DNA of 64,000 nucleotides from contig QCKJ01000004.1 in assembly GCA_003215435.1 (NCBI GenBank), forward strand, positions 1-64,000, written 5' to 3'. The translations under genes were made by a program, and so were the position numbers. Of the stretch, positions 30,138-42,655 are shown piece by piece. Below the pieces are notes generated by a model. That model was not told the DNA's origin. It worked only from the letters and a program-made list of their open reading frames with translations, and ran no database searches. Position 1 is the first letter of the stretch; every line of letters begins with the position of its first letter. The stretch is from Prochlorococcus sp. AG-409-M05 (GTDB lineage Bacteria > Cyanobacteriota > Cyanobacteriia > PCC-6307 > Cyanobiaceae).

Positions 30138-31085
30138 ATGGCGCAGCCGCGCATAGGACAAAAAGTTGTTGTTGACGTCCCGTCCACAACTGCCAATCTT
30201 GGGCCAGGATTCGACTGCCTTGGTGCCGCCCTTGACTTAAACAATCGTTTTTCAATGCAAAGGATTGAAGGCAGTGGCGAACGGTTTGAATTAATTATTG
30301 AAGGACCTGAAGGAAGTCATCTTCGAGGAGGCCCTGAAAACCTTGTATATAGGGCTGCTCAAAGAGTTTGGAAAGCTGCCAATTCTGAGCCTTTCGGCCT
30401 TCAAGCCAAGGTTCGCCTAGCAGTTCCTCCTGCAAGGGGATTAGGTAGCAGCGCGACAGCGATAGTTGCTGGACTAGTAGGAGCCAATGCCCTAATGGGG
30501 TCACCTCTAAGCAAAGAAAAATTGCTAGAACTCGCTATTGATATAGAGGGCCACCCTGACAATGTTGTTCCGTCTCTTCTAGGGGGATTATGCATCACAG
30601 CAAAAGCTCTATCTGAGCGTTGGAGGGTAGTCAGGTGTGAATGGCAAAGTTCCATAAAAGTTGTAGTTGCAATACCCACAATTCGATTAAGCACGAATGA
30701 GGCACGACGTGCTATGCCAAAAGAAATCCCTATCAAGGATGCAGTTATCAATCTAGGTGCCCTGACTTTGCTTCTTCAAGGGCTTCGTACTGGGAACGGA
30801 GATCTAATCGCAGACGGAATGTACGACCGGCTTCATGAGCCATATAGATGGAGGCTAATTAAAGGAGGTCTTGCCGTAAGAAAAGCTGCATTAAATGCAG
30901 GAGCATGGGGCTGTGTAATTAGTGGCGCAGGGCCAAGTCTTTTAGCCCTCTGCCCTGAGGATTATGGGCAAAAAGTTAGCCGAGCAATGCTGAGAGCATG
31001 GGAGGCCGCAGGGGTTGCCAGTAGAGTGCCAGTACTAAATATTGAAGAGAATGGAAGCCGCTGGCGCCCAGAGCCAAATGAGTAG
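30138..31085 (+). CDS. thrB: Homoserine kinase
   Basis: VPSTTANLGPGFDCLGAALDL; PPARGLGSSATAIVAGL. Confidence 0.96.
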   Translation: MAQPRIGQKVVVDVPSTTANLGPGFDCLGAALDLNNRFSMQRIEGSGERFELIIEGPEGSHLRGGPENLVYRAAQRVWKAANSEPFGLQAKVRLAVPPARGLGSSATAIVAGLVGANALMGSPLSKEKLLELAIDIEGHPDNVVPSLLGGLCITAKALSERWRVVRCEWQSSIKVVVAIPTIRLSTNEARRAMPKEIPIKDAVINLGALTLLLQGLRTGNGDLIADGMYDRLHEPYRWRLIKGGLAVRKAALNAGAWGCVISGAGPSLLALCPEDYGQKVSRAMLRAWEAAGVASRVPVLNIEENGSRWRPEPNE

Positions 31086-31138
31086 AAGTACTCATTCATT
31101 TAAAATAAATCTGTTAGGGTCTCTCTGAGTTTCATACC

Positions 31139-32719
31139 GTGATGGACGCCAACATGCCCATATTGGCTTCGACGTCCCCGACAGCAGTCCCTTGGCTTTC
31201 AGTAATTGTGCTTCTACCTATTACTGGAGCACTTCTATTGCCTTTTTTGCCTGAGGGGGAATCAGAGAAACAATCTCAATTGCCAAGGAATTTAGCGATA
31301 TCAATACTTCTAATAGATTTGCTAATAATGCTCTTCGTATTCGGAAGAGTCTTTAACCCCTCCGAGGGAGGGCTCCAACTTGTTGAAAGAGCTAATTGGT
31401 TACCTTTTTTAGGTTTAGAGTGGTCAGTTGGTGCTGATGGGATCTCTGCGCCACTTGTTCTTTTAAGTGGATTAATAACGTTCTTATCAGCAGCTGCAAG
31501 TTGGAAAGTAACCCAGAAAAGCAGGCTTTATTTTGCCCTCTTACTTGTTCAGGCTTCAGCACAAGCATTAGTTTTCTTGTCTCAAGATTTTCTCCTTTTC
31601 TTCCTCGCATGGGAACTAGAACTTGTTCCTGTATATCTTTTAATAGCAATCTGGGGCGGTAAAAGAAGGCTATATGCAGCAACTAAATTCATTCTTTATA
31701 CAGCCCTAGCCTCTTTGTTGATTCTTATCAGTGGACTAGCTCTGGCATTATCAGGTGACAATTTCACCTTGAACATAAGTGAACTAGCTAACAAAAATTA
31801 TGAAGGGAGCTTTGGGATTCTTTGTTATCTAGGGTTCCTTATAGGTTTTGGAGTAAAGCTTCCGATCTTTCCTCTTCACACTTGGCTTCCTGATGCACAT
31901 GGAGAAGCCAATGCACCTGTGTCAATGTTGCTTGCGGGTGTTCTTCTAAAAATGGGTGGATACGCTTTATTACGTTTTAATGTTCAACTTCTTCCTGAAG
32001 CCCACCAAATACTTGCGCCAGCTCTAATTGTTATAGGAATTGTAAACGTAATTTATGGGGCACTTAATGCCTTCGCCCAAGACAATGTAAAGCGTCGAAT
32101 TGCTTGTAGTTCTGTCAGTCATATGGGATTTGTTCTACTTGGAATAGGAGCAATAGACGCTCTTGGAATAAGTGGAGCAATGCTTCAAATGATTAGCCAT
32201 GGACTAATAGCAGCAGCAATGTTTTTCATAACAGGATCTTTTTATGAACGAACTAATACTCTCTCGATACCCAACATGGGTGGCCTAGCAAAAATTTTGC
32301 CAATTACGTTTGCATTCTTCCTGACTAGTTCTCTTGCCTCTCTAGCATTACCAGGCATGAGTGGCTTTATAAGTGAGATTACTGTCTTTCTCGGAATCAC
32401 AAGTCAAAACGACTTCACCTCTATATTTAGAGCAATTACGATAGTGCTGGCAGCAATAGGACTAGTCCTAACACCTGTGTACCTCCTATCAATGTGTAGG
32501 CGAGTCTTCTTCGGGCCAAGGATTCCAGCAGTTTCTCTAACCGAAGACATGAACCCTAGAGAATTAGTAATAGGCCTTAGCTTGTTAGTACCCACTCTTG
32601 CAATAGGTTTCTGGCCAAGAATCGCAATAGACCTTTATGAATCTTCGACAAATCTCTTAGCAGACAAACTCATTACAAATAGCTTGGTTGTTTTGAACCA
32701 AGGCTTAACCTTTGGCTGA
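31139..32719 (+). CDS. ndhD: NAD(P)H-quinone oxidoreductase chain 4
   Basis: Proton-pumping subunit motifs; [38 protein letters not shown]. Confidence 0.95.
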   Translation: MMDANMPILASTSPTAVPWLSVIVLLPITGALLLPFLPEGESEKQSQLPRNLAISILLIDLLIMLFVFGRVFNPSEGGLQLVERANWLPFLGLEWSVGADGISAPLVLLSGLITFLSAAASWKVTQKSRLYFALLLVQASAQALVFLSQDFLLFFLAWELELVPVYLLIAIWGGKRRLYAATKFILYTALASLLILISGLALALSGDNFTLNISELANKNYEGSFGILCYLGFLIGFGVKLPIFPLHTWLPDAHGEANAPVSMLLAGVLLKMGGYALLRFNVQLLPEAHQILAPALIVIGIVNVIYGALNAFAQDNVKRRIACSSVSHMGFVLLGIGAIDALGISGAMLQMISHGLIAAAMFFITGSFYERTNTLSIPNMGGLAKILPITFAFFLTSSLASLALPGMSGFISEITVFLGITSQNDFTSIFRAITIVLAAIGLVLTPVYLLSMCRRVFFGPRIPAVSLTEDMNPRELVIGLSLLVPTLAIGFWPRIAIDLYESSTNLLADKLITNSLVVLNQGLTFG

Positions 32720-34868
32720 AATTACCTCAAACATGGAAAGGAAAGAAGAAGTCCCGAAACTACTTGCAGGAAGGGGACTACCTGATTTCAAATTTATTGG
32801 CCCTGATGAAATAAATCAGCAAATCCCTTCCCTCCTCATGAGGCTAGAGAAGGATCTCTCCTCCCTTGAACTCAGACTAGCTAAAAAACAAAAAGAAGAG
32901 AAAATCATGAGTTGGGAGGAGGTTATGACTCCTCTTCAGCAGATTGGAGAATGTCTTAGATGGAGTTGGGGATGTGTCTCTCATCTCAACAGCGTTTGCA
33001 ATTCAGACAAACTGAGGGAGGCATTTAGAGCCCAACAACCTGAAGTGATTAGGTTTAGCAATCGCCTTGGACAAAGTCAGGTTCTATACAAGGCTTTATG
33101 CCTACTAAAAGATAAACCACTTAATCCTCTTACTCCTGTTCAAGAAAGAATCGTAGAGAAAGAATTGCTTTCAATGAATCACCGTGGTGTAGGGCTAGAT
33201 GAAAACGCGCAGGTGAGCTTCAACTTAACTTGCGAACGGCTGGCAGAACTGTCAACAACCTTTAGTAACAACGTTCTTGATTCCACCAAAGAATGGAGTC
33301 TGTTAATAAAAAACAGATCAGAAGTCTCAGGTCTCCCAACACGTGTACTTGAAGACCTAGCCAATGCAGCTAGAGAGTCTGGTGATCTTTTCGAAGACGG
33401 GGTAAGTCTGGCAAGTCCCGAAAAAGGCCCTTGGAAGGTGGGATTGGACATGCCACGTTATATACCCTTTATGACTCATGCTAAAAATCGTGAGCTTAGA
33501 GAAATTCTCTACAAAGCCTATGTAAGTAGAGCTAGTGAAGGAGATCTAAATAACCAGCCACTAATCGAGGAGATATTGAAGCTAAGGACTCAACAAGCCA
33601 AGTGTCTGGGGTATTCAAACTGGGCAGAACTAAGTCTTGCTAACAAGATGGCTGACAACGTCAAAGCCGTTGACGACTTGCTATATGAATTAAAAGAAGC
33701 CGCATACCCTGTAGCTCAAAAAGAACTAGCCAAAATCAAAGCATGTGCCATAAGAAATGGATTTCCTAGAGATTCTAAATTTGCTCCATGGGATTTAGCC
33801 TTCTGGTCTGAACGTCTACGTCAAGAAGAATTCGAACTTAATCAAGAGGCTCTTAGGCCTTGGTTCCCACTCCCTCAGGTTCTACAAGGCCTCTTTAAGC
33901 TTTGCAATCGCCTCTTCGAAATCTCCATAGAGACTGCTGATGGAGAGGCACCTATCTGGCATGAAGATGTTCGATTCTTCAAGGTACGTGACAAAGATGG
34001 CTCCCCTCTTGCAGCCTTTTACCTAGATCCATTCACTCGTCCTGGAAGTAAGCGAGGTGGAGCATGGATGGATGAATGTATTGTTCGCCATAAGTTAGCT
34101 AGTGGAGAGAATATTGCTCCAGTTGCCTACCTTATTTGCAATCAATCTCGGCCCGTTGGGGAAGTACCAAGCCTGATGAGCTTTGAAGAAGTTGAAACTC
34201 TATTCCATGAATTCGGACATGGGTTACAGCACATGCTAACTACTGTTGATCACCCTCAAGCAGCAGGCATAAATAATGTGGAGTGGGATGCCGTAGAACT
34301 ACCAAGTCAATTCATGGAGAACTGGTGCCTTGAAGAAAAAACGATTCGAGACATAGCTCGTCACTGGCAAACAGGTGAGCCTCTACCAGAGGTAGAGGTT
34401 CAGAAATTAAAGCGAAGCAAAACATTTAATTCTGGCTTAGCAACATTACGACAAGTGCATTTCGCACTTACTGATATCAAATTACATAGCTATTGGAGCT
34501 CCTCATTAGGAATAACTCCCGATGAACTAAGACGTAAGATTGCAACTACTACTACAGTTATATCTCCAATTGAAGAAGATCAGTTTCTTTGCGCCTTCAG
34601 CCATATCTTTGCTGGTGGCTATGCCGCAGGATATTACTCCTACAAGTGGGCCGAAGTCCTTAGTTCCGACGCATTCGGAGCCTTTGAGGAAATAGGCCTA
34701 GATCAAGAAGCAAAAATAAAATCACTTGGAAAATTATTCCGAGAAACAATCTTAAGTGAAGGTGGTAGCCGACCACCAATTGACATCTTTATTTCCTTCA
34801 GAAACCGACCCCCAAATAGTGATGCGTTAATACGACACTCTGGATTAGAAAACACAATCAAACCATAA
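32712..34868 (+). CDS. prlC: M3 family oligopeptidase
   Basis: [16 protein letters not shown] (HEFGH zinc motif); ATG 32733 is an alternative start. Confidence 0.93.
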   Translation: MAEITSNMERKEEVPKLLAGRGLPDFKFIGPDEINQQIPSLLMRLEKDLSSLELRLAKKQKEEKIMSWEEVMTPLQQIGECLRWSWGCVSHLNSVCNSDKLREAFRAQQPEVIRFSNRLGQSQVLYKALCLLKDKPLNPLTPVQERIVEKELLSMNHRGVGLDENAQVSFNLTCERLAELSTTFSNNVLDSTKEWSLLIKNRSEVSGLPTRVLEDLANAARESGDLFEDGVSLASPEKGPWKVGLDMPRYIPFMTHAKNRELREILYKAYVSRASEGDLNNQPLIEEILKLRTQQAKCLGYSNWAELSLANKMADNVKAVDDLLYELKEAAYPVAQKELAKIKACAIRNGFPRDSKFAPWDLAFWSERLRQEEFELNQEALRPWFPLPQVLQGLFKLCNRLFEISIETADGEAPIWHEDVRFFKVRDKDGSPLAAFYLDPFTRPGSKRGGAWMDECIVRHKLASGENIAPVAYLICNQSRPVGEVPSLMSFEEVETLFHEFGHGLQHMLTTVDHPQAAGINNVEWDAVELPSQFMENWCLEEKTIRDIARHWQTGEPLPEVEVQKLKRSKTFNSGLATLRQVHFALTDIKLHSYWSSSLGITPDELRRKIATTTTVISPIEEDQFLCAFSHIFAGGYAAGYYSYKWAEVLSSDAFGAFEEIGLDQEAKIKSLGKLFRETILSEGGSRPPIDIFISFRNRPPNSDALIRHSGLENTIKP

Positions 34869-35457
34869 GGATAAATTCCTGTAATATCTTTAAGGACTGC
34901 GGGTTTGAAATCAAACCCTTATGACTGAAAACTGGCATTTCAATCTGTAACCCATCGGAGAGAACAGCCTCCCAACCAGGAAAAACCATCAAGTCCCAAC
35001 GAGTAAAGAAACTAATGCAATCTACATGTTGTAACGCCAACAAATCCGAATTTAATTCTCTTAAAAGAGTACTCCCACGCTTCATTTCAGCCACGCCTGC
35101 AAGAAGAGTAGGGGAAAAGAATTGTGCCGTAAAAGTCCCAGAATGAGGGACCCCAACACTAATAAAACGTCTAGTTCTTAAGCTTCCGCCTAATTGCTGC
35201 AACCAAACCCGACTAATTAAACCTCCCATCGAAAAGCCTAAAAGGTCTATGCAGACTGTGTCATCAAGACTTGCCTCGATCTGACGATCTAACTCCTCCG
35301 CCAAAACTCTTAATGACACCCGACCAAAATCATGGGGTAAATTAGGGGTCAAAATAATTAGATTACTTTTATTCAATTGATTAATCAATCGGCTAAATAT
35401 TTTTGGCGTATCCCATAAACCATGAACCAAAACTAATGGAGGAGGAATAATCATCAA
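34858..35457 (-). CDS. Alpha/beta hydrolase (lipase-like)
   Basis: VHGLWDTPKIF and LLGFSMGGLISRVW. Confidence 0.85.
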   Translation of the reverse strand: MMIIPPPLVLVHGLWDTPKIFSRLINQLNKSNLIILTPNLPHDFGRVSLRVLAEELDRQIEASLDDTVCIDLLGFSMGGLISRVWLQQLGGSLRTRRFISVGVPHSGTFTAQFFSPTLLAGVAEMKRGSTLLRELNSDLLALQHVDCISFFTRWDLMVFPGWEAVLSDGLQIEMPVFSHKGLISNPQSLKILQEFILMV

Positions 35458-35844
35458 CTACTTAGAAATAGGCAAATGACGAAATCTCTCAACAGAAACT
35501 GTTCCATAGAAACCTGAAACAGGTGGATCACATTTACTTAATTTGACTCTCATCGGCACTGAGCCATAGAGGAGCTCAAGACAATTCAATGCTTTTTCAC
35601 AATAATGCTCAATCGTCATGCAGTTTAAAGAGAAGGAAAGTTTCTGAAGTTCTTTTATTGCTAAGCTATAGTCAACGATTGAGTTAATATCATCGTCTTT
35701 AGCTACTTCATCTAGATCAACCCAAATACTAAAATCCAAATCAAACCATTGACCAAGTTCACGCTCACTCTCTAAGACACCAACATGTGCCCATAATTGA
35801 ATACTATTCACATGAATAGCATCTTGTAATAGACAAGTCTTCAT
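35458..35844 (-). CDS. folB: Dihydroneopterin aldolase
   Basis: [41 protein letters not shown]. Confidence 0.9.
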   Translation of the reverse strand: MKTCLLQDAIHVNSIQLWAHVGVLESERELGQWFDLDFSIWVDLDEVAKDDDINSIVDYSLAIKELQKLSFSLNCMTIEHYCEKALNCLELLYGSVPMRVKLSKCDPPVSGFYGTVSVERFRHLPISK

Positions 35845-37157
35845 AAAGACAAATCCTTATGAGAGAATTGCCTCTCCCCTGATGAAAATTCAGCAGCAAC
35901 ATGACCATTGCCTCGTAACCTATAACGATATGTCACCAAGCCCTCCAATCCGACCGGACCACGTGGAGGCAAAGTTTGGGTACTAATTCCGACCTCGGCG
36001 CCAAAGCCATAACGGAACCCATCAGCAAAACGAGTAGAGCAATTGTGATAGACCCCCGAGCTATCAACCGACCTCAAAAATGTCTCGGCTGTTTTCTTAT
36101 CTTCAGTAACGATTGCCTCAGTATGCCTAGATCCAAATTTCCGAATATGTTCAAGCGCTTCTTGAAGTGTAGAAACAACACGTACTGAGAGAGTTAGATC
36201 AAGATATTCTTTCGACCAATCGTCATCAACAGCAGCTCCTTGAATTCCTAGGGCTTGGGATGCTTTGTCTCCCAGTAAAAAGACCTCTTTATCCTTAAAT
36301 GCTGGGATGGCTAATTGCAAAAAAGTTGCCGCTATTTCCTTATGAAGAAGTAACGTCTCAATCGCATTACAAGCTGCAGGATATTGTGTTTTGCTATCAA
36401 TAGCTACTCGCAACGCCTTATTTAAATCTGCAGCTGCGTCGACATACAAATGGCAAATTCCATCTGCATGTCCAAGCACAGGTATACGGGTATTATCTTG
36501 GATGAAACGGACAAGTTCATTGCTGCCTCGAGGAATTATTAAATCTACTAACCCATCTAACCTCATCAAGGCCAAGCTCTCATTACGCGTAGTTAAAAGA
36601 GCAAGAGAGTTTTCATTAATCTCCGAATTATGAAGTCCCTCTTGAAGGGCCTTCATAATTGCCTGATTTGTAAGGTTTGCTTCACTACCTCCCTTAAGGA
36701 TAGCCCCATTGCCAGATCTTATTGCGAGTGCTGAGATTTGCATAACGGCATCAGGTCGAGCCTCAAAAATCACTCCCAACACACCAAGGGGGACTGTGAT
36801 GCGTTCAAGAACAAGTTCATTGTCAAGCTCCCGATGCAATTGTCTTAAGCCCAAAGGGTCTGGTAATTCGGCAACCTGTCTTATCCCTTCAATTCCTAAA
36901 AGTAGCTTCTTCTCATCAAGTTTAAGCCTTGCCAAGAGAGCAGGCGTTAACCCAGCAGATTGAGCAGTATTCAAGTCTTGTTGATTTGCAGAAACTATTC
37001 TTTCAGAATTTGCCTTCAAAGAGTCAGCCATTAAATAAAGAGCCGCACGTCTCTGCTCATCACTTACTTGAGCAAGATCATTCGCAGCACGACGGACTGA
37101 CCGTGCATTATCAACTAATGAGGAAGAAGGTTCTGGGACAACTTGAGAGTTTTTCAT
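35841..37157 (-). CDS. proA: Glutamate-5-semialdehyde dehydrogenase
   Basis: [47 protein letters not shown]. Confidence 0.97.
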   Translation of the reverse strand: MKNSQVVPEPSSSLVDNARSVRRAANDLAQVSDEQRRAALYLMADSLKANSERIVSANQQDLNTAQSAGLTPALLARLKLDEKKLLLGIEGIRQVAELPDPLGLRQLHRELDNELVLERITVPLGVLGVIFEARPDAVMQISALAIRSGNGAILKGGSEANLTNQAIMKALQEGLHNSEINENSLALLTTRNESLALMRLDGLVDLIIPRGSNELVRFIQDNTRIPVLGHADGICHLYVDAAADLNKALRVAIDSKTQYPAACNAIETLLLHKEIAATFLQLAIPAFKDKEVFLLGDKASQALGIQGAAVDDDWSKEYLDLTLSVRVVSTLQEALEHIRKFGSRHTEAIVTEDKKTAETFLRSVDSSGVYHNCSTRFADGFRYGFGAEVGISTQTLPPRGPVGLEGLVTYRYRLRGNGHVAAEFSSGERQFSHKDLSL

Positions 37158-37368
37158 TTCATCAAAAGATCGTTTTCATATCATCCCGTCATAACGGGAA
37201 TATGAAAACTAATGTAATTTTTAGAGGTTAAGATGAAAACATAAACACAGTTCAGTATTGAGATTGAAATCTATGCGTTAGCTTTTAGAAATGATTGAAT
37301 GTATCTAAATTGTTTGTTTTTCAAAAAAGCTGTCCCAGCATATGTCTAACTAAAACCCATCTGCCAAT

Positions 37369-40300
37369 TTAAAATCTGAAAAAGACTTGTACTTGACTTT
37401 GCCACTTGCCTTCATTGTCCAAGGCCCCAGCAACCCCAAAGTTAGGATTGAATTGGTATGTTAGAGATCCTTGTGGAGGGATATCTCTACGATTTGGAGT
37501 TGCGATTACTGAAAAATTTAGTCTCTCTGTGACATCAAAGCCCACTTCGGTAACCCATGCCTGTTGAGGAGAGCCCTCGCCAGATGCTGACTCCTGGTTC
37601 TCTAGTTCTGACTCTCTCCTTTTATCCGTAGAATTAGATTCATCAACTACCTCAGGAGAAACATAAGTGGGGTATACGGCTACTTGTAGTCTCTCACTAA
37701 AAGAATCAGTGATTGGTCCTAAGAAAGGAGATAAAATACCTTTACCTAGAACATTAGTGAGGGCTTCTCCTCCAACCCCACCAGCTAATCCTGACAAAGA
37801 GTTCCCGCCGATGAGTTCGAGCAACTGAGAGCGGGGCATAGGGGGTGAACTACTCAATTCAAAGTTTTCCGAAAGACGGTCTGCCGGTCCAGTAGCTTTT
37901 ACAACAACCTTCACTGTTCGGAAACCTCCTACACCTAAACCTCCTGATCCATTGGTGGTAAAAACGCGAGATGACGAAACATTGGCTACATCAGTGAGAC
38001 TTTCAGACATCCGGCTGAACATAGCGACATCAAGATAAGGGACAAGACCTAAAGAAGGAGTAAAAACCGCTACATTTGGAGCACTACGCACTAAGTTGAA
38101 TGTAGTTGTGAACGCATTAACACGACCACTCAGCAATCGTAAAACCCCACTAGGTTGCAATGACTTATCAAGTGAGCCATTCAATTTAATGTATCCTTCT
38201 GTGCGAAAATCAGCAGCCCGAAAACCTGCAACAGAAGGCGAAGTTATATGAAGATCAGGGCCTAGTCTCAACTTGAGATCATTAAAACCAATAGACGACA
38301 ATTTCGGGATAGAAGCCCGAAGCATTTTACTGGTACGACCTTCAACATCCTTACCTAACCAAACCAAAGGTTCTTTAAAGTCCCATTGCTGCTCTGGCCA
38401 CATAACCAAAGGTTCAGACCTCGATTCAACTGAATTACCTACAGTATTTTTCTCCAGGTTATCAATAGCACTAGCCCTAACAAATCCTGGTGGAGAAGGT
38501 GATATGGATCCATCATTTATTGCAAGCTCGCCACCTATTTGAGGGCGAAGAACTGCTCCTTTGATTATCATATTTCCTCCTACTTCCACATCTGCTACAG
38601 GCAACTTAAGTCGAACTTCTGTTAGTTCTACAGATAAAGGTTCTTGTTCAACTAAAGGGCTTAGAAGAGCAATATTTCCTTTGCCAGTAACAGTCCCTTT
38701 AGATCCTATTCGAGCTTTTAGTCGTTGTACTTCTAAACGGTCAAAATCAAAGATCACATTTGAATCCAGATCTTCAACAGTCTGGTCGTAAACATCAAAC
38801 GCGGCATCTCTCACATCGAAGTAGCCATTCAACTGTGGAGCGAGCCGTGTACCCCTGAGATACAGCCTGAGGTCAGACTCTCCATCCTTCCAATTAACAT
38901 CTCCGGCTGTTAATCCAGAGAGAAATAGAAGGCCATCACCATGACTCTCAACCTTAACGTCAATTTTTGCTGAAGGGTCAAGAGGTATTTCTCCAAACAG
39001 AATTAAAGGTTCTTGAGAGGAAGCACTGCGTATAGCAATGTCTAGTTCCCAAACTGATTGTTTTAATCGAACATTCCCTCGCTCAACTATCAAAAGGGTA
39101 TTTGCAATACTTGCATCATCCATTATCAAGTCTGCGGTTACTTCTGGCTGACCTTCACCAAACTTGTATCGACCAGAAGTAAGACCAAACGAACCTTTTA
39201 ACGCATCCGGGATAGGAGCCACTAAAGATAGTAAAGAGAAGGGAAGGCTAAGTATTGAGAATTGTCCCTCACCTCCATAAAGAGGTCCACTAAGAGTGGC
39301 ATGAAAAGGTCGTCCTTTTAAAGCACGTGACCTGTCCTGCCCATTCATCCAAAGGTGTCCCCTTATGTCAAAGGCAAGGTTAAGTCGAGAAATCTCTGGG
39401 CCTTTTAGATCAATATCAGCGTCTATTTCTCCCCGTAGGTTCTTTGGATCAATCATCTCGTCTTTAGAGGTTTGACCCAGTTGTTTGCCTAAAGAAAGCT
39501 TTGAACTCGAAAGAGCCTGTAGCTGATCATCAAGTGAACCGCTAAAAGTATTGATAAAGATTTTACCTAAATCACTAGCCGTTCCAGTGCTGGTGACTAC
39601 AGCCTCGTTAAGGCTAGGAAATTGCAACCCACTAAAAATAAGCCAACGTGGACTTAAGCCTCTGGCCTCTGCTCTAGCCTCTAGAGCCCCACCAACTCGA
39701 CCAAAAGTAGAAAATGAAATTTCTCCAGCGTCAGGAGGAGAAAGCGTCCCATCAATCTTATATTCGTTTTCGAAATAAGTGCCTTGAAGATTAGCTTGTC
39801 TTAACTGTAATCCAATAATACGGGGGGTAGAGACATTGAACTCGCCAGAAACTCTCAAATTCTTAAATGCAACCCTGCCTTTTCCACTTAGTTGACCATA
39901 TATACGCTCATACTCTTGCATAGGAGGAAATGAAACCTCCAAGCCATCTAACTTAAACCGATCAGCCTCCCAAATATAGTCAACCGAATTGCTCACCAGA
40001 GAGGCCAAACCATTCCCTCTAGATATTTTCACTTCCCAAGGGAGCCAATTTCTATCAAACCTTGCAGTTAACTTTCCTGGGATACCAGATTCCACTGAAT
40101 TCATCGTCAAAAGAGAGCCGTCTCCTTGAGGACTTTCAGTTAAAGCACCTTGCCAATCCTCAGGGATTCGAAGACCATTCACCTGAGGGTTATCTACCCT
40201 TATGGCGATGTTAGGTCGCAAATTAAAGAGAGGACCTCTCAACTGACCAGATGCTGTGACAACCCCACCTACTTCAGTCCCAATTAACTCACTAAAGTGA

Positions 40301-41388
40301 ATCAAAGGTGAAGGTCCTAAATTCAAATCAGCTTCCAAGTCACCTACCTTTATTTCACTTGTATTGACTAACAGGGGAAATCCCAAATCGAATTTCAAAT
40401 CTAGGCTTTTTGTTTTTTTAAGTCCAACAAAACCTGACAAAGCGACGTCAATGTTGTTGGGGTTACCTAGGAGTACATCTCCCTCTACTGAGGCAGACCA
40501 AGGTCCATAACTCCATTGCCTCATTTTCAACTTCGCATGATCACCTCTACATCTGATAGTGGCCTTTGAAGAAGAAAGTGAGTTTTTGAAATTGCCTCCC
40601 TGCAAATTCAACCCCGTCAAGGCCATTCTTCCCCTGCAACCAATTTTTCCCTTCTTAAAACTTACTTGCAAGTCACCACCCAGTTCTCCTTGAGTCTTTG
40701 AAGGAAGAGTCAAAGATGGAAAAAGTGATTGAAATGATTCAAGATTTACCTTGTCTACCAGCGCTCTAGCACGTATCTCTTTCCTATCAAAACGACCTCT
40801 ACCCTGCAAGAGAACTCTTCCGCCATGAGGCAATCCAAACTGAAATGATCCGCGAGCTGTTTCTTTTGCGAATTGAAACGCAACCCGGCCAATCGCTTTT
40901 AAATCAATATTATCTGGTTCAAGTTTTACTAATGCAGGCTCTACAACTTTCACTAGAAGATCAGCCTTAGGCAACTCATCCTCTAAAGGTGGAAATAACC
41001 AGTAAGTACCCTTTTCATTTGACTTCAGAGACAATCGTGTTCCGTACAAACCAATAGAAGCGACTGGTCTAAAATTCCTAATGCTTGAAATAGGTGCAAA
41101 ACCAAGCCTTACTTTTGAAAAACTTGCAGTGGATTTGTCATTCTTTGCTGGCGAAAGTTCTGTAGGGCCTATAGCAAAGCCCCAAAATCTCAGCCCTCGG
41201 TAGTTTCCAAGTTTTAAAGGGTGACCCAGTGGAACAGAAAGCTCCTTCTCTAAGCGAGGACGAAAGCGTTCATAAGCAAAGGCGATTAATCTATCTGCAC
41301 ATACCCAAACCAAGCCACCTCCAAAAAGGCAGACTCCCCCTAACAGTTTCCATCGCTTCTTTGCAATGGATCTGATTGCTACTCCCAT
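37369..41388 (-). CDS. TamB-like translocation/assembly module protein
   Basis: 1339 aa, N-terminal TM, beta-rich, C-terminal DUF490-type region LSSSPPMPRSQLLELIGG...VYPTYVSPEV. Confidence 0.9.
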   Translation of the reverse strand: MGVAIRSIAKKRWKLLGGVCLFGGGLVWVCADRLIAFAYERFRPRLEKELSVPLGHPLKLGNYRGLRFWGFAIGPTELSPAKNDKSTASFSKVRLGFAPISSIRNFRPVASIGLYGTRLSLKSNEKGTYWLFPPLEDELPKADLLVKVVEPALVKLEPDNIDLKAIGRVAFQFAKETARGSFQFGLPHGGRVLLQGRGRFDRKEIRARALVDKVNLESFQSLFPSLTLPSKTQGELGGDLQVSFKKGKIGCRGRMALTGLNLQGGNFKNSLSSSKATIRCRGDHAKLKMRQWSYGPWSASVEGDVLLGNPNNIDVALSGFVGLKKTKSLDLKFDLGFPLLVNTSEIKVGDLEADLNLGPSPLIHFSELIGTEVGGVVTASGQLRGPLFNLRPNIAIRVDNPQVNGLRIPEDWQGALTESPQGDGSLLTMNSVESGIPGKLTARFDRNWLPWEVKISRGNGLASLVSNSVDYIWEADRFKLDGLEVSFPPMQEYERIYGQLSGKGRVAFKNLRVSGEFNVSTPRIIGLQLRQANLQGTYFENEYKIDGTLSPPDAGEISFSTFGRVGGALEARAEARGLSPRWLIFSGLQFPSLNEAVVTSTGTASDLGKIFINTFSGSLDDQLQALSSSKLSLGKQLGQTSKDEMIDPKNLRGEIDADIDLKGPEISRLNLAFDIRGHLWMNGQDRSRALKGRPFHATLSGPLYGGEGQFSILSLPFSLLSLVAPIPDALKGSFGLTSGRYKFGEGQPEVTADLIMDDASIANTLLIVERGNVRLKQSVWELDIAIRSASSQEPLILFGEIPLDPSAKIDVKVESHGDGLLFLSGLTAGDVNWKDGESDLRLYLRGTRLAPQLNGYFDVRDAAFDVYDQTVEDLDSNVIFDFDRLEVQRLKARIGSKGTVTGKGNIALLSPLVEQEPLSVELTEVRLKLPVADVEVGGNMIIKGAVLRPQIGGELAINDGSISPSPPGFVRASAIDNLEKNTVGNSVESRSEPLVMWPEQQWDFKEPLVWLGKDVEGRTSKMLRASIPKLSSIGFNDLKLRLGPDLHITSPSVAGFRAADFRTEGYIKLNGSLDKSLQPSGVLRLLSGRVNAFTTTFNLVRSAPNVAVFTPSLGLVPYLDVAMFSRMSESLTDVANVSSSRVFTTNGSGGLGVGGFRTVKVVVKATGPADRLSENFELSSSPPMPRSQLLELIGGNSLSGLAGGVGGEALTNVLGKGILSPFLGPITDSFSERLQVAVYPTYVSPEVVDESNSTDKRRESELENQESASGEGSPQQAWVTEVGFDVTERLNFSVIATPNRRDIPPQGSLTYQFNPNFGVAGALDNEGKWQSQVQVFFRF

Positions 41389-41453
41389 AGCTTTCCCTGA
41401 ACATTCATGGGAGCAATCGAACTATAAGGAGACCATTCAACAAAAGCCAGTCC

Positions 41454-41927
41454 ATGTCCTTACCTGAAACCCTCCAATCGTTAACCACAAAACTGGCTTG
41501 GACCAGCCTCGGGTTAACTCTTATTACCTTGCTTTCATTCATTATCAATTGGTCACAAAGATTCCGGCTTGTTGGCATTACAGGGTTCACTATTCTGCTC
41601 GCAGCAAGTTGTTGGGCCTTTGGAGTGAGTTACACGCCTCCAGTATCAATCGAAGGAGCATTAAATCCACCTATTGTTTTTGATAATGGTGTTGACCTTC
41701 TAATTGCACAAGCCCCGGCTGACTTTCCTGAAGAAGCAATATGGCCCACTTTGAACCAAATCGCAGGGAATATTCGGGGAGGGCGAAACGGTGCTGATGT
41801 TCATGTAAGGCTTAGACAAATTTTGCCTGCAGGAGAAGGAATAAGCCAGCCAGTAATACTTGGAGAAGTGGTAAGAGACTTAAAAAGTGATCGCACAATT
41901 CCAGTAGAGCCAAAAAGTAATGATTAA
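41454..41927 (+). CDS. Ycf51-like protein
   Basis: Two N-terminal TM; SYTPPVSIEGALNPPIVFDNGVDLLIAQAP; start ATG 41454. Confidence 0.82.
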   Translation: MSLPETLQSLTTKLAWTSLGLTLITLLSFIINWSQRFRLVGITGFTILLAASCWAFGVSYTPPVSIEGALNPPIVFDNGVDLLIAQAPADFPEEAIWPTLNQIAGNIRGGRNGADVHVRLRQILPAGEGISQPVILGEVVRDLKSDRTIPVEPKSND

Positions 41928-42324
41928 TTCTTCAAAGATAGAAAAGCTATCAACAAACTTTAGAGACGAGCAAAAACAACTCCTCGAAGCAGGAGTAACC
42001 ACATGGAGGGAACTTAAGGATCTTGAGGACCATAGAATTTACCAACTAGTAAAAGAAGGTCGCTCAACAACACTAAATTTGAAGCGTCTTCGTGGAATCG
42101 CAGAATTGGTTTGCGAAATTGACCTAGCTCCGCAAGATGCCGCTTTATTAATGCATTCGGGCCTTGCAACAATTTCTTCTTTATCAAATGCGACTCCTCA
42201 AGAGATAGTTACTAAAACCGGGAGACTTGAGAGGAAGTTGAAAAATGGTCAAAACCACTTGGTAGGACTTGAAAAGGCAACCCATTGGATCTCAAAAGCA
42301 AAAGCCAGGCAAAAATTGAACTGA
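41920..42324 (+). CDS. DUF4332-like helix-hairpin-helix protein
   Basis: LKRLRGIAELVCEIDLAPQDAALLMHSGLATISSLSNATPQEI. Confidence 0.8.
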   Translation: MINSSKIEKLSTNFRDEQKQLLEAGVTTWRELKDLEDHRIYQLVKEGRSTTLNLKRLRGIAELVCEIDLAPQDAALLMHSGLATISSLSNATPQEIVTKTGRLERKLKNGQNHLVGLEKATHWISKAKARQKLN

Positions 42325-42361
42325 CCCTTGTCACAACATGAATCATCTATAGAGTCCTGAA

Positions 42362-42655
42362 ATGGGTTTGGACCGGGCTGGAGGAACTATGCACGCAATT
42401 ACTGCGCTCATCCTTTTTGCTTTAGGAAGCACTCCAGCTGTAAAAGCCCAATCAACTCTTCTTGAAAGTGTTAAAAGGAATCCTGAAGAAGCAAGAGCCC
42501 TTTGTAGAAGGTTTAAAGACCTAAATTCTAAGGGAATCTCTGCAAGCTCATCTCAAGCAATAAATGAGGTGTCCAGGAAAAAAAATTTAAGTCCAATAGA
42601 TGCTGAGATTTTGTCTACCTATGTAATTGGCCTTAACTGCCCAGATGTGCGCTAA
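42362..42655 (+). CDS. Small hypothetical secreted protein
   Basis: Signal-like N-terminus (ITALILFALGSTPAVKAQ). Confidence 0.6.
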   Translation: MGLDRAGGTMHAITALILFALGSTPAVKAQSTLLESVKRNPEEARALCRRFKDLNSKGISASSSQAINEVSRKKNLSPIDAEILSTYVIGLNCPDVR